The notes beneath the pieces were generated by a model. That model saw nothing but the letters and a program-made list of their open reading frames with translations. It was not told where the DNA came from and made no database searches. A DNA stretch of 64,000 nucleotides, taken from Marichromatium purpuratum 984 (GTDB lineage: Bacteria; Pseudomonadota; Gammaproteobacteria; Chromatiales; Chromatiaceae). The stretch is taken from positions 2,137,001-2,201,000 of the forward strand of contig NZ_CP007031.1 of the NCBI RefSeq assembly GCF_000224005.2, written 5' to 3'. A program made the translations under genes and the position numbers. Every line of letters begins with the position of its first letter. The first letter of the stretch is position 1. Shown piece by piece: positions 15,355 to 23,975 of this stretch.

Positions 15355-16161
15355 ATGTGTACTCGTCCCATCCTTCGCTACCACGGCGGCAAGTGGATAC
15401 TGGCTGACTGGATCATTGGCAACATCCCGAATCACCGCATTTATGTTGAGCCATTCGGTGGAGCTGCCAGCGTCTTGATCAAGAAGCCCCGGAGCTACGC
15501 TGAGGTCTATAACGACTTGGACGGTGAGGTCGTGAACCTTTTCAGAGTTGCCCGTGAACAAGGTCCAGCGCTGCGCCAGGCGCTGCGGCTTACCCCGTAC
15601 TCTCGTGACGAATTCCATGCTAGCTACATCAGGGCAGATGACCCTCTGGAGCAGGCCAGGCGGACAGTGGTTCGCTCCTTCATGGGATTCGGTAGCAATG
15701 CTCACAACAGGCCAACAGGCTTTCGGTCGAACTCAAGCAGAAGAGGCACCACCCCTGCTTCCGACTGGAGAAATTACCCGGTGGCCCTGGAGCAGATCAT
15801 TGAGCGACTCCAGGGCGTGGTGATTGAAAACCGTGATGCTCTTGAGGTGATGACTGCCCATGATAGCGAGCAGACAGTTCACTACGTGGACCCTCCTTAC
15901 GTGGCCTCTACCCGTGATGCGGGCGGTGACTATCGCCATGAGATGACTGATATGGAGCATGAGCGCTTGAGCGAGGCATTGTCCGAACTTAGCGGAATGG
16001 TGGTCCTAAGCGGTTATCAGAGTGACCTCTACGACGATCTATACCGCGGCTGGAGAAAGGTCTACAGGAAGGCTCATGCGGATGGAGCGAGGGAGCGGGT
16101 TGAAGTAATGTGGCTATCCCCGAACTGCCCCAACAACAGCCTCTTTGACATGCTCGCCTGA
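15355..16161 (+). CDS. Dam-family DNA adenine-N6 methyltransferase
   Basis: A 268-residue D12-class adenine methylase. The ATG at 15355 gives the expected N-terminus RPILRYHGGKWILADWI. Motif I is VEPFGGAASVL (AdoMet binding), motif IV is YVDPPY (catalytic), and YNDLDGEVVNLFRVA matches the family. Its GC content is lower than the host average and the weak ribosome site suggests recent insertion. In phages such enzymes mask sites from host restriction or alter gene control. Target sequence cannot be read from the gene; GATC is only one option. Confidence 0.9.
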   Translation: MCTRPILRYHGGKWILADWIIGNIPNHRIYVEPFGGAASVLIKKPRSYAEVYNDLDGEVVNLFRVAREQGPALRQALRLTPYSRDEFHASYIRADDPLEQARRTVVRSFMGFGSNAHNRPTGFRSNSSRRGTTPASDWRNYPVALEQIIERLQGVVIENRDALEVMTAHDSEQTVHYVDPPYVASTRDAGGDYRHEMTDMEHERLSEALSELSGMVVLSGYQSDLYDDLYRGWRKVYRKAHADGARERVEVMWLSPNCPNNSLFDMLA

Positions 16162-16248
16162 ATGACTGACATCCTCGTGCGGCGTCATCGGACGCCTTTA
16201 CCGGCACGGTATTCGAGCTGCAAATGTTTGAGGTATGAGCAGAATCAG

Positions 16249-16449
16249 ATGAGCGCTTTCCTTTCAGAAGAAGATATCAAGCGCATGACCAAACGGGTGC
16301 GGCCAAGCGCCCAGCGCAGGGCTCTCGATCGCATGGGCGTGAGGTACCTCATTCGCCCGGATGGGCGCCCCATCGTTGCGCGCGCAACGATTGAGCATTC
16401 GGTAACAGAGCGCTCGATCTCGCCTGAACCAAACTGGGGTGCTCTCTGA
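16249..16449 (+). CDS. DUF4224-type small protein before the integrase
   Basis: A 66-residue protein with start at 16249 (MSAFLSEEDIKRMTKRVRPS). LSEEDIKRMTKR followed by QRRALDRMGVRYLIRPDGRPIVAR is the DUF4224 pattern: a short helical hook and a beta hairpin. Such genes regularly precede phage integrases and may act as excision or recombination-directionality factors, although that is not established. The stop overlaps the integrase start by one base. Confidence 0.75.
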   Translation: MSAFLSEEDIKRMTKRVRPSAQRRALDRMGVRYLIRPDGRPIVARATIEHSVTERSISPEPNWGAL

Positions 16450-17429
16450 TGGCCCCTCGGCGCCGCACCAAGGATAAAGACCTGCCACCTCGCGTTTACC
16501 GCCACGGCCGACAGTATCGATTCATCCCCTTGGACCCCGATACGGGGAAGAACGGGAAAGCGATCCCGCTTGGGCCTGACAAATCGGCTGCGCTGCGCAA
16601 GTGGGCCGAGTTAATGGGAGACCAGGCATCAACCGAACAGACAATCAAAGGACTCTGGATACGCTACAAACGCGAAGAGCTTCCTCGGAAAGCCCAGGCG
16701 ACCCAGCGCAGCGCCAAGCAACAGAGCAGGCGGCTTCTGGCTGTCTTCGGAGACATGGCGCCTGGTGCGATCGAGCCCCGACATGCAATCCAGTACCTCG
16801 ACAAGCGCGGCCAGCAGTCACCGACTCAGGCAAACCGCGAGATCGCCTTGCTCCGCCACATGCTGACCAAAGCCACGCACTGGGGCGGACTGTTGCGCAA
16901 CCCTCTCCTCGGTTTGCAGTATCGCAACCCCGAGCAGCCGCGTGATCGCTACGTCACCGACGCCGAGCTCGAGAATGCCATACAGCGCGCGCGACCGTGG
17001 ATGGCAGCCTTGATGTGGCTCGCCTACCTGACTGGTCTGCGCAGAGGCGATGTGCTGCGCCTTACTCGATTCCAGCTCAAACCAGAGGGCATCGAGACCA
17101 AGGAGCAGAAAACGGGAAAGCGAGTCCTGATCGAATGGACCCCGGAACTGCAGCGAGTCGTCGATCAAGCGCTCGCCGACAGCCCAGATGACCGACTGTT
17201 CCCGCTCACGGAAAGCGCTGTCGACAACGCCTGGGGACGATTCCAGCGATCGCTGGCTGCGGACGGGTTCGAGAGGTTTCTGTTGAAGGATCTCCGCGCA
17301 AAGCACGCGACGGACTTTGAAGCAACGGGCGGGGATGCCACGAACCAACTCGGGCACTCGGGACGAGCGGTGACTGTACGGCACTATCTGCGAAAACCGC
17401 GACGCGTAGTACCGCTCAAGCCATCCTAA
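16449..17429 (+). CDS. int: Phage tyrosine integrase
   Basis: A 326-residue site-specific recombinase. N-terminal arm- and core-binding parts (about 1-165, including RRLLAVFGDMAPGAIEPRHA) precede the catalytic domain. Catalytic residues visible are Arg in TGLRRGDVLRL, the box II region KDLRAKHATDFEA (Arg/His with the usual H-x-x-R altered to R-x-x-H order as seen in some families), LGHSGRAVTVRHY with the His and the nucleophile Tyr. It lies at the end of the early operon with its 3' end 90 bases from tRNA-Lys, the usual position next to the attachment site. Confidence 0.92.
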   Translation: MAPRRRTKDKDLPPRVYRHGRQYRFIPLDPDTGKNGKAIPLGPDKSAALRKWAELMGDQASTEQTIKGLWIRYKREELPRKAQATQRSAKQQSRRLLAVFGDMAPGAIEPRHAIQYLDKRGQQSPTQANREIALLRHMLTKATHWGGLLRNPLLGLQYRNPEQPRDRYVTDAELENAIQRARPWMAALMWLAYLTGLRRGDVLRLTRFQLKPEGIETKEQKTGKRVLIEWTPELQRVVDQALADSPDDRLFPLTESAVDNAWGRFQRSLAADGFERFLLKDLRAKHATDFEATGGDATNQLGHSGRAVTVRHYLRKPRRVVPLKPS

Positions 17430-17439
17430 CAGACATAAA

Positions 17440-17484
17440 AAAACAGGCCGGATATTACCAATTTGGTAATATCCGGCCTGTTTT
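17440..17484. terminator. Strong bidirectional rho-independent terminator
   Basis: A perfect 21-base stem with a three-base loop (ATT); the arms begin AAAACAGGCCGG and end CCGGCCTGTTTT. It ends the integrase operon on the plus strand and also the tRNA cluster transcript on the minus strand, because the flanking A and T runs serve both directions. Confidence 0.9.
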
Positions 17485-17518
17485 CACCGGGCAGCTACAT
17501 GTAACTACCTGATTTGTT

Positions 17519-17594
17519 TGGTGGGCCGTCTAGGATTCGAACCTAGGACCAATGGATTAAGAGTCCACTGCTCTACCAGCTGAGCTAACGGCCC
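17519..17594 (-). tRNA. tRNA-Lys(CTT); probable prophage attachment site at its 3' end
   Basis: Complete 76-base cloverleaf including encoded CCA. Acceptor GGGCCGT pairs with ACGGCCC; anticodon loop CTCTTAA carries CTT; TTCGAAT T-loop. Its 3' end points to the integrase 90 bases away. Integrases of this type use the 3' half of a tRNA and restore it upon insertion, so the attachment core is probably within 17519-17565. The other copy would be at the left prophage end, outside this window. Confidence 0.93.
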
Positions 17595-17660
17595 GTTTTT
17601 CTAGAGCCGTTAAGCTTAAAGGACTTTTGCTGCCTTGTCAACTCACGTACTCTTTAATTT

Positions 17661-17737
17661 TGGGGTGGACGATGGGGATCGAACCCACGACCACAGGAAC
17701 CACAATCCTGCGCTCTACCAACTGAGCTACGTCCACC
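17661..17737 (-). tRNA. tRNA-His(GTG)
   Basis: Complete 77-base gene with the extra G at position -1 opposite C73, encoded CCA, anticodon loop TTGTGGT (GTG) between CAGGA and TCCTG, and TTCGATC T-loop. Transcribed with the neighbouring tRNAs on the minus strand. Confidence 0.93.
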
Positions 17738-17848
17738 ATAGCTACTTCGCATGCGTCGATGCGATGAGCTGTGCATTATAATCTGTCCCTGAAGATATGC
17801 AAGCTCTTTTTTTCACCAAGCCCGATCTTCGTTGCCGTGGCTTGCGAT

Positions 17849-17925
<77 letters not shown>

Positions 17926-17986
17926 TCGTGGCGGCGCAGTGGCGGGCAGGACATCTGTCCGTGCTCGCGACCTGGCGGCTGATCTT

Positions 17987-18063
17987 TGGTCGGGGTAGAG
18001 GGATTCGAACCCCCGACATCCTGCTCCCAAAGCAGGCGCGCTACCAGACTGCGCTATACCCCG
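17987..18063 (-). tRNA. tRNA-Pro(TGG)
   Basis: Complete 77-base gene with encoded CCA. Acceptor CGGGGTA/TACCCCG, anticodon loop TTTGGGA (TGG) between CCTGC and GCAGG. It is the first gene of the minus-strand tRNA cluster Pro-Arg-His-Lys; nothing else is seen in 18064-18227. Confidence 0.93.
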
Positions 18064-18227
18064 GTTTCGATCGAATCAGTTCGACCCGAAATCGAAGAGC
18101 GCTTAATTTACGCAGCCGCCTCCCCGCTGTCAAGCACCGATGATCGCCCGATTCGCCGACGACGGATTCCATCGCCACCGTCGCGCACGATATCATGCGC
18201 CATTGACCCCGTATCACTAGGAAGACC

Positions 18228-19085
18228 ATGACCGCACAACTCCTCGACGGCAAGTCGATCGCCGCAGACATCCGCCAGCAGATCAAGACCCGGGTCGACG
18301 CCCTGCTCGCCGCCGGCCAGCGCGCCCCCGGCCTGGCGGTGGTGCTGGTCGGCGAGAACCCCGCCTCCCAGGTCTATGTCCGCAACAAGCGCAAGGCCTG
18401 CGCCGAGGTCGGCTTCCGCTCCGAGCTGCACGAGCTGCCGGCCTCGACCACCCAGGACGAGTTGCTGGCGCTGATCGACCGGCTCAACGCCGATGCGACC
18501 ATCGACGGCATCCTGGTGCAGCTGCCGCTGCCCGAGCAGATCGACGAGGCGCTGGTGACCGAGCGCATCCTGCCGACCAAGGACGTCGACGGCTTCCATC
18601 CCTATAACGTCGGTCGCCTGGTGCTGCGCATGCCGCTGCTGCGCCCGTGCACGCCCAAGGGGGTGATGACCATGCTCGCGCGCACCGGTCAGTCGCTCGC
18701 CGGGCTCGACGCGGTGGTGATCGGCCAGTCGAACATCGTCGGTCGGCCGATGGCCCTGGAGCTGCTCGCCGCGCGCTGCACCGTGACCATCTGTCACAGC
18801 CGCACCAAGGACCTCGCCGAGCAGGTGCGCGGGGCCGATATCGTGGTCGCCGCCGTCGGTCGGCCGGGCTTCGTGCCGGGCGAGTGGATCAAGGTCGGCG
18901 CGACGGTGATCGATGTCGGCATCAACCGCACCGAGGCGGGCAAGCTGGTCGGCGACGTCGACTTCGCCGGCTGCGCCGAGCGCGCCGCCTGGATCACCCC
19001 GGTGCCCGGCGGAGTCGGTCCGATGACCATCGCCAGCCTGCTCGAGAACACGCTCCAGGCCGCCGAGCTGCACGCCGCCGGCTGA
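18228..19085 (+). CDS. folD: Bifunctional methylene-THF dehydrogenase/cyclohydrolase
   Basis: A 285-residue enzyme of normal length that interconverts methylene-, methenyl- and formyl-tetrahydrofolate in one-carbon metabolism with NADP. Signatures are [18 protein letters not shown] (catalytic Lys in YVRNK), [32 protein letters not shown] and [13 protein letters not shown] in the Rossmann part, then [12 protein letters not shown] at the C-terminus. Preceded by AGGAAGACC. It is the first host gene beyond the tRNA cluster and divergent from it. Confidence 0.96.
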   Translation: MTAQLLDGKSIAADIRQQIKTRVDALLAAGQRAPGLAVVLVGENPASQVYVRNKRKACAEVGFRSELHELPASTTQDELLALIDRLNADATIDGILVQLPLPEQIDEALVTERILPTKDVDGFHPYNVGRLVLRMPLLRPCTPKGVMTMLARTGQSLAGLDAVVIGQSNIVGRPMALELLAARCTVTICHSRTKDLAEQVRGADIVVAAVGRPGFVPGEWIKVGATVIDVGINRTEAGKLVGDVDFAGCAERAAWITPVPGGVGPMTIASLLENTLQAAELHAAG

Positions 19086-19136
19086 GGCCGCGCGCCGGGC
19101 CGTCGCGCCCGGCGCCCGTTCAGGATCCCTGTCACC

Positions 19137-19586
19137 ATGATCGAAACCGCACTGCACTGGGTGGAGGTCCACCAGGCGCTGAGCGCCTGGATCGCCGGCC
19201 TGTCCGTCGCCGTGTTCCTGCTCTCGCTGCTCTCGCTGCCCTTCCTGGTGGCGCTGATCCCGGTCGATTACTTCGCCGCCCCGACGCACCGCCCCGACCG
19301 GCTGCGCCGTCATCACCCGCTGGTCCACGCGCTGCTGCGCCTGCTCAAGAACCTCAGCGGCGCGCTGCTGCTGCTCTGCGGCCTGCTGATGCTGGTGCTG
19401 CCGGGTCAGGGGCTGCTGACCATGCTGATGGGGCTGATCCTCCTCGACTTCCCCGGCAAGTATCGGCTCGAACGCCGGCTCGCCGCCAATCCCCACCTGC
19501 TCGGCGCGATCAACTGGCTGCGTCGCAGCCGGGGCCTGGCGCCGGTGCTGCCCCCAAAGACGCCCACCGACCAGGTCGGGGGCTGA
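19137..19586 (+). CDS. Small inner-membrane protein, PGPGW-like
   Basis: A 149-residue protein with two or three hydrophobic helices: SAWIAGLSVAVFLLSLLSLPFLVALIPVDYF and SGALLLLCGLLMLVLPGQGLLTMLMGLILLDFPG. The P-G-Q-G followed by a hydrophobic helix resembles the PGPGW family of small transmembrane proteins of unknown function. It follows folD by 51 bases and may share its transcript. Confidence 0.7.
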   Translation: MIETALHWVEVHQALSAWIAGLSVAVFLLSLLSLPFLVALIPVDYFAAPTHRPDRLRRHHPLVHALLRLLKNLSGALLLLCGLLMLVLPGQGLLTMLMGLILLDFPGKYRLERRLAANPHLLGAINWLRRSRGLAPVLPPKTPTDQVGG

Positions 19587-19852
19587 CCCCACCCGAGCGG
19601 TGTTCCATCATGGAACAGCGACGTCCCACTCCGGGGCAGGCCGCGCGCGAATCCCATCAGTGTGCGGCACCTTGTATACAAAGCGACATCACGCCCCCGC
19701 GTCGTTCACCACCACAGCGCCCCTCGCTCCCCGGAACATCCCTTCCGAGACAACTGGATAGCGCCTCATCGACCGCCGACACCTGATGTTTGGCATCGTT
19801 CCTGCTTCAAGACCCTCGCACGACGACCGCAGCCGAGGGGTGGCCACGTCCA

Positions 19853-19878
19853 GCGTTATATCGAAACGAATATAGCGC
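19853..19878. promoter_or_regulatory. ModE-like operator before the first molybdate/tungstate cluster
   Basis: GCGTTATAT-CGAAACGA-ATATAGCGC is an inverted repeat with one mismatch and resembles the E. coli ModE site (CGTTATAT...ATATAACG type). It lies 84 bases before the small ORF that opens the transport cluster. A second site of the same kind stands upstream of modE (27170). The rest of the 350-base gap 19587-19936 shows no gene. Confidence 0.7.
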
Positions 19879-19936
19879 CTCCCCCGCCCCGGCCCTGATC
19901 CCCGGGCGCCCCGGCGCCCCGACCGGAGGAACGACA

Positions 19937-20137
19937 GTGAACGCGTGGACGCAACGCCTCTCCCTGGGCGGGTTGCCCGGCCTCGGCGTCCAGGCCGAGC
20001 AGACCACCGGGGCGGCGATCGACACCCGCGATGTCGCCGTCATCGACGCCGGGCGCGACGACGCCCAGCCCGGCACCATCGGCGACGCCCCGGGTGCGCC
20101 GCGCACCCGCTCGCTCACCCAGAGGATGCAACGCTGA
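19937..20137 (+). CDS. Small hypothetical protein opening the transport cluster
   Basis: A 66-codon frame with a GTG start preceded by GGAGG at eight bases. The product begins MNAWTQRLSLGGLPGLGVQ and has many Asp, Gly and Arg (AVIDAGRDDAQPGTIGD); no signal peptide, helix or domain is apparent. Its position between a ModE-like site and a periplasmic binding protein suggests control by molybdenum, but the function is unknown. Confidence 0.5.
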   Translation: MNAWTQRLSLGGLPGLGVQAEQTTGAAIDTRDVAVIDAGRDDAQPGTIGDAPGAPRTRSLTQRMQR

Positions 20138-20161
20138 CCCCGTGGACAAGGAGATCCCATC

Positions 20162-20875
20162 ATGCCCCTACTCATCGCCCTGCTGATGCTCTGCTGCGCC
20201 CTGCCGGCGCCCGCGGCCAGCGCCGACGACGGTCTGCTGATCGCCGCCGGGGCCGGCTACAAGCGCCCGTTGCTCGCGCTCTACCAGGCCTTCGAGCGCG
20301 ACAGCGGCATCGGCCTCGAGGCCGCCTTCGGCAACATGCGCCAGGTGCTCGCCCAGACCCGCGCCAGCGAGCGCGTGGCGCTGGTCGTCGGCGAGCGGCG
20401 CTTTCTCGCCGAGAGCGGGCTGTTCGCCCGCACCCAGCCCTTCGGGCGCGGCCGGCTGGTGCTGGTGCGCACCGCCGAGCTGGCCGATCGGCCGCTCACC
20501 GATCCGGCCTTTCGCCGCATCGCTCTGCCCGATCCGGCGCGGGCGATCTATGGCCGCGCCGCGCTCCAGTCACTCGCACACGACGGGCTGCGCGAGGCGC
20601 TCGCCGCGCGCCTCACCGTGCTCGCCACCGTCCCCCAGGTCGCCGCGCACCTGCGCGCCGGCAGCGTCGAGGCCGGCTTCATCAACGCCACCGAGGCGCG
20701 CGCGCTCGACCCCGAGCGGCTGGTGGTCGAGACCATCGACCCGAGCCACTACGCGCCGCTCGAGATCGTCATCGGCGTGCCCACGCGCCGCGCCCCCGGG
20801 GCGGCGGCAGAGCGCTTCCTCGACTTCGTCGCCACCCCCGCCGCCCGCGACCTGCTCGCCGAGTACGGGCTGTGA
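20162..20875 (+). CDS. Periplasmic molybdate/tungstate-type binding protein
   Basis: A 237-residue secreted protein: signal peptide LLIALLMLCCALPAPAASA, then a ModA-like type II fold (LLIAAGAGYKRPLLALYQAFERDSG, IALPDPARAIYGRAAL, GFINATEARAL). It differs from the canonical modA product encoded at 28087, and the spectrum could be tungstate, molybdate or another oxyanion. It forms an ABC importer with the permease at 22250 and ATPase at 22915, with an outer-membrane porin gene inserted between. Confidence 0.78.
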   Translation: MPLLIALLMLCCALPAPAASADDGLLIAAGAGYKRPLLALYQAFERDSGIGLEAAFGNMRQVLAQTRASERVALVVGERRFLAESGLFARTQPFGRGRLVLVRTAELADRPLTDPAFRRIALPDPARAIYGRAALQSLAHDGLREALAARLTVLATVPQVAAHLRAGSVEAGFINATEARALDPERLVVETIDPSHYAPLEIVIGVPTRRAPGAAAERFLDFVATPAARDLLAEYGL

Positions 20876-20922
20876 GGCTCAGTCACCACCGGGGCGCGCG
20901 CCTCGCCCCGAGGATCTTTGCC

Positions 20923-22230
20923 ATGACCGATTCGACCAGGATGCGCGCGCTCGCGCTGGGCGCCGCGCTGCTTGCCCCCGGACTCGCCCAGGCGGCCAAC
21001 TGGCTGCTTCTCCAGGGCAGCGAACCCGAGCAGGGGACGCGCGCGCTGCGTCCCTGGGGCTTCGCCCAGCTCGCCTATCAACGGGGTGAGGACACCCCGA
21101 TCCCGGTCGGCGGCTGGACCGGCCAGGGGATGGCGGCCAACCGCCTGGGGCCGGACAAGCGCGCCGCCGAGCGCTGGCAGTTGCACCGGCTGCGCCTCGG
21201 CGTGCGCGGGCGGGTGCCAGGCGGCGCGCCGCTCGACTATCTGGTCGCGGTGGAGGCGGGCGACAACATCGCGACCCGCGCGGGCGACGAACTGCAGCTG
21301 ATCGACGCCAGCCTCAGCTATCGCATCGACCCGGCGCTGCGCCTGCGCCTCGGCCAGTTCAAGCCGCCGGGCAGCGAGGAGGCACTGCGCCCGGCCCCGC
21401 GCCAGCCCTACTTCGCCGTCTCGACCGCGGTCGATCAGTTGCTCAACGAGACCTTCCTCGACCACGACGGCAGCGACCCGCTCGACGCCAACGCGCCGCG
21501 CGGCCCGCGCTCGCTCTATCACGACATCGGCGCACAGCTCTTCGGCGTGCTCCCCGGCGGCGGGCCCTGGGCGCACAGCTACGCGCTGATGCTCGGCAAC
21601 GGCAACGGCGTCGCGCGTCTCGACAACGACAACCACAAGGATCTCTATCTCTACTGGTCGAGCGAGCACGTCGAGGGCGGGCGCGGTGCCGCGCGCCAGG
21701 GCACCAAGCTGTTCGGCTGGTGGCAGCAGGGACGGCGCACACTCGACGGCGCCGACCCCGGCGGCCACCTGCGCACCCGCGCCGGCGCCGGGGTCATCCA
21801 CCAGGCGGCGCGCTGGCGGCTGAGCGGCGAGTATCTCGTCGGGCGCGGCATGATCCTCGCCGGCAGCGACGGCGGCGCGGTGCCCGGCAGTTGGAACAAT
21901 GCCGCCACCCGCATCGCCGGGCGCAACCTGCTGCCCGAGGGCGAGGCGGCGGGTTGGTATCTCGAGGGCGGCTGGCGGCTGGCCCCGCGCACCTGGCTCG
22001 ATCTGCGCTACGACCGTTATGACCGCGGCACCGAGTCGGCCGCCGACCACCGTCGTTTCACCACCTGGACGCTGGGATTGCGCTACCGCATCGACCGTCA
22101 CTGGCAGGTGATGGCCAACTATCAGTGGCGCGCGGCCGAGGCCCCGGGGCTCGATGCGCGGGCCGACGCCAACCGGCTGCTCGCCGCGCTCGACGACCGG
22201 CTCGCGCTGCAGCTCCAGTTCGTCGACTGA
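20923..22230 (+). CDS. Outer-membrane porin in the oxyanion transport cluster
   Basis: A 435-residue protein with a signal peptide (MRALALGAALLAPGLAQA; an in-frame ATG at 20941 is an alternative start). The remainder is a series of amphipathic strands ending in an aromatic-containing C-terminus (LALQLQFVD). Stretches such as LSYRIDPALRLRLGQFKPPGSEE and TWLDLRYDRYDRG, with TWTLGLRYRIDRHWQVMANYQWR near the end, resemble OprP/OprO phosphate-type porins. An outer-membrane channel inside a ModE-flanked ABC operon suggests facilitated entry of molybdate or tungstate. Confidence 0.75.
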   Translation: MTDSTRMRALALGAALLAPGLAQAANWLLLQGSEPEQGTRALRPWGFAQLAYQRGEDTPIPVGGWTGQGMAANRLGPDKRAAERWQLHRLRLGVRGRVPGGAPLDYLVAVEAGDNIATRAGDELQLIDASLSYRIDPALRLRLGQFKPPGSEEALRPAPRQPYFAVSTAVDQLLNETFLDHDGSDPLDANAPRGPRSLYHDIGAQLFGVLPGGGPWAHSYALMLGNGNGVARLDNDNHKDLYLYWSSEHVEGGRGAARQGTKLFGWWQQGRRTLDGADPGGHLRTRAGAGVIHQAARWRLSGEYLVGRGMILAGSDGGAVPGSWNNAATRIAGRNLLPEGEAAGWYLEGGWRLAPRTWLDLRYDRYDRGTESAADHRRFTTWTLGLRYRIDRHWQVMANYQWRAAEAPGLDARADANRLLAALDDRLALQLQFVD

Positions 22231-22249
22231 CGGGATCGGGGGATCATCG

Positions 22250-22915
22250 ATGTCCGCGCTGCTCGCCTGCTCGCCCGACGCCCTGCTGCTGAGCCTGCGG
22301 GTGGTGGCGGTGACCCTGGCGCTGTTGCTCGTCGCCGGGGTCGGGTTGGGCTATCTGCTCAGCCTGTCGTTCCCGCTGCGCTGGCTGCTCGATGCGCTGG
22401 TGTCGCTGCCGCTGGTGTTCCCGCCGATCGCCATCGGCTTCTTCCTGCTGATGCTGTTCGGGCGCCACGGCGTGCTCGGCGCGCCGCTCTACGCGCGCCT
22501 CGGCTGGGAGCTGGTGTTCTCCTTCCCGGCGCTGGTGCTCGCCGCCTTCATCGCCGGGCTACCGCTGGTGGTCAAGCCGGTGCAGTCGGCGATCGAGGGC
22601 AGCGCGCGGGCGCTGGTCGAGGCCTCCTACACCCTCGGCAAGGGGCGCCTGGAGACGCTGTGGCGGGTGGTGATCCCGGCGGTGCGCCCGAGCCTCGCGG
22701 CGGGGCTGACGCTCGGCGCCGGGCGCGCCTTCGGCGAGGTTGGCATCACCCTGATGCTCGGCGGCAACCTCATCGGCTCGACCGAGACGCTGTCGCTGGC
22801 GATCTACAACCAGGTGCTCGACGGCGACTTCGCCTGCGCCACCCGGCTGTCGCTGCTGCTCGGGGGGATCTCGCTGGTGTTGTTCCTGCTCCTGCGCCGA
22901 CTCGGACGACTGTGA
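22250..22915 (+). CDS. ModB-like ABC transporter permease
   Basis: A 221-residue inner-membrane protein of ModB size with about five or six helices. It has the family's LPLVFPPIAIGFFLLMLFG, and the EAA loop that contacts the ATPase (SARALVEASYTLGKGRLETLWRVVIPAVRPSL), then GRAFGEVGITLMLGGNLIG. The stop overlaps the ATPase start by one base, giving tight coupling. Confidence 0.9.
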   Translation: MSALLACSPDALLLSLRVVAVTLALLLVAGVGLGYLLSLSFPLRWLLDALVSLPLVFPPIAIGFFLLMLFGRHGVLGAPLYARLGWELVFSFPALVLAAFIAGLPLVVKPVQSAIEGSARALVEASYTLGKGRLETLWRVVIPAVRPSLAAGLTLGAGRAFGEVGITLMLGGNLIGSTETLSLAIYNQVLDGDFACATRLSLLLGGISLVLFLLLRRLGRL

Positions 22916-23973
22916 TGACCGAACTCTCCGCCCATCTCGCTTTCCGTCGCCCCGGCTTCGACCTGCGCCTGCGCCTGGCGCTGCCCGGCGCCGGGATCAC
23001 CGCGCTGCTCGGCCCCTCGGGCGGCGGCAAGAGCACCCTGCTGCGGCTGCTCGCCGGGCTCGAGCGCCCGCGCGCCGGGCACATCCGTCACCGCCAGCGG
23101 CTGTGGTACGCGCGCGCCGCCGGCATCGACCTGGCGCCGCGTCGGCGCGACCTCGGCTTCATGTTCCAGGACCACGCCCTGTTCCCCCACCTCAGCGTCG
23201 CCGAGAACATCGGCTACGGGCTCGCGCGCGCGCCCGATCGCGCCGCGCGGGTGGCGCGCTGGATCGAGCGGGTCGGACTCGGCGGGCTGGCGCGGCGCCG
23301 CCCGGACCAGCTCTCCGGCGGCCAGCGCCAGCGCGTCGCCCTGGCGCGCGCGCTCGCCCCGGCCCCGGCGCTGCTGCTGCTCGACGAGCCCTTCTCGGCG
23401 CTCGACGCCAGTCTGCGCCAGTCGCTGCGGCTGCTGGTGCAGGAGCTGGTCGCCGAGACCGCCACCTGCGCCCTGCTGGTCACCCACGACATCGAGGACG
23501 CGCGCCAGTGCGCCGACCGGATCGGGGTGATGATCGGCGGGCGGCTGCGCCGGCTCGACGAGGCCGAGGCGGTGTTCGCCGCGCCGGGCGATGCCGAGGT
23601 CGCGCGGGTGCTCGGCTGGCCCAACACCCTGGCGGTGACGCGCTGGGAGGGGCGCGCGGCCTGCGGCCCCTGGGGCCGGGTCGAGCTGGCGCGCGCGCCC
23701 CGGCGCGCAGACCGCGTGGTCGCGCTGCTGCCCGACGGCCCGCGCCCCGGCGCCCGCGCCGGGCTCGCCGTCGAGGTCGCGCGGGTGATCGACATGGGCG
23801 CCTATCGCGCGCTGCACTGTCGCCTGCCCGACCGCACGGCGCTGCGCATCCACCTGCCGCGCGCCCTGCCCTGTCCGGCGCGCGGCACGCGCACCCTGCT
23901 CGACGTCCCCCCGGGCTGCGCCATCGCGCTCCCGGCGGGGACGGCAAAAACCATCCAATCCACGAGGTATTGA
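22915..23973 (+). CDS. ModC-like ABC transporter ATPase
   Basis: A 352-residue ATPase with Walker A GPSGGGKST, Q-loop FQDHALFPHL, signature LSGGQRQR, Walker B LLLLDEPFSALD and switch His in LLVTHDIEDA. The C-terminal 110 residues (EVARVIDMGAYRALHCRLP) form a TOBE-like domain that may bind the oxyanion. It is partner of the permease just upstream and belongs to the first transport cluster; modC at 29562 is its paralogue. Confidence 0.9.
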   Translation: MTELSAHLAFRRPGFDLRLRLALPGAGITALLGPSGGGKSTLLRLLAGLERPRAGHIRHRQRLWYARAAGIDLAPRRRDLGFMFQDHALFPHLSVAENIGYGLARAPDRAARVARWIERVGLGGLARRRPDQLSGGQRQRVALARALAPAPALLLLDEPFSALDASLRQSLRLLVQELVAETATCALLVTHDIEDARQCADRIGVMIGGRLRRLDEAEAVFAAPGDAEVARVLGWPNTLAVTRWEGRAACGPWGRVELARAPRRADRVVALLPDGPRPGARAGLAVEVARVIDMGAYRALHCRLPDRTALRIHLPRALPCPARGTRTLLDVPPGCAIALPAGTAKTIQSTRY

Positions 23974-23975
23974 CC

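Noticed and set aside
19945-20922. First 326 codons of a long plus-strand frame that ends with the porin
   Set aside because: This part is in another frame of the binding-protein gene and is Arg/Pro-rich; the porin has its own start with signal peptide at 20923.
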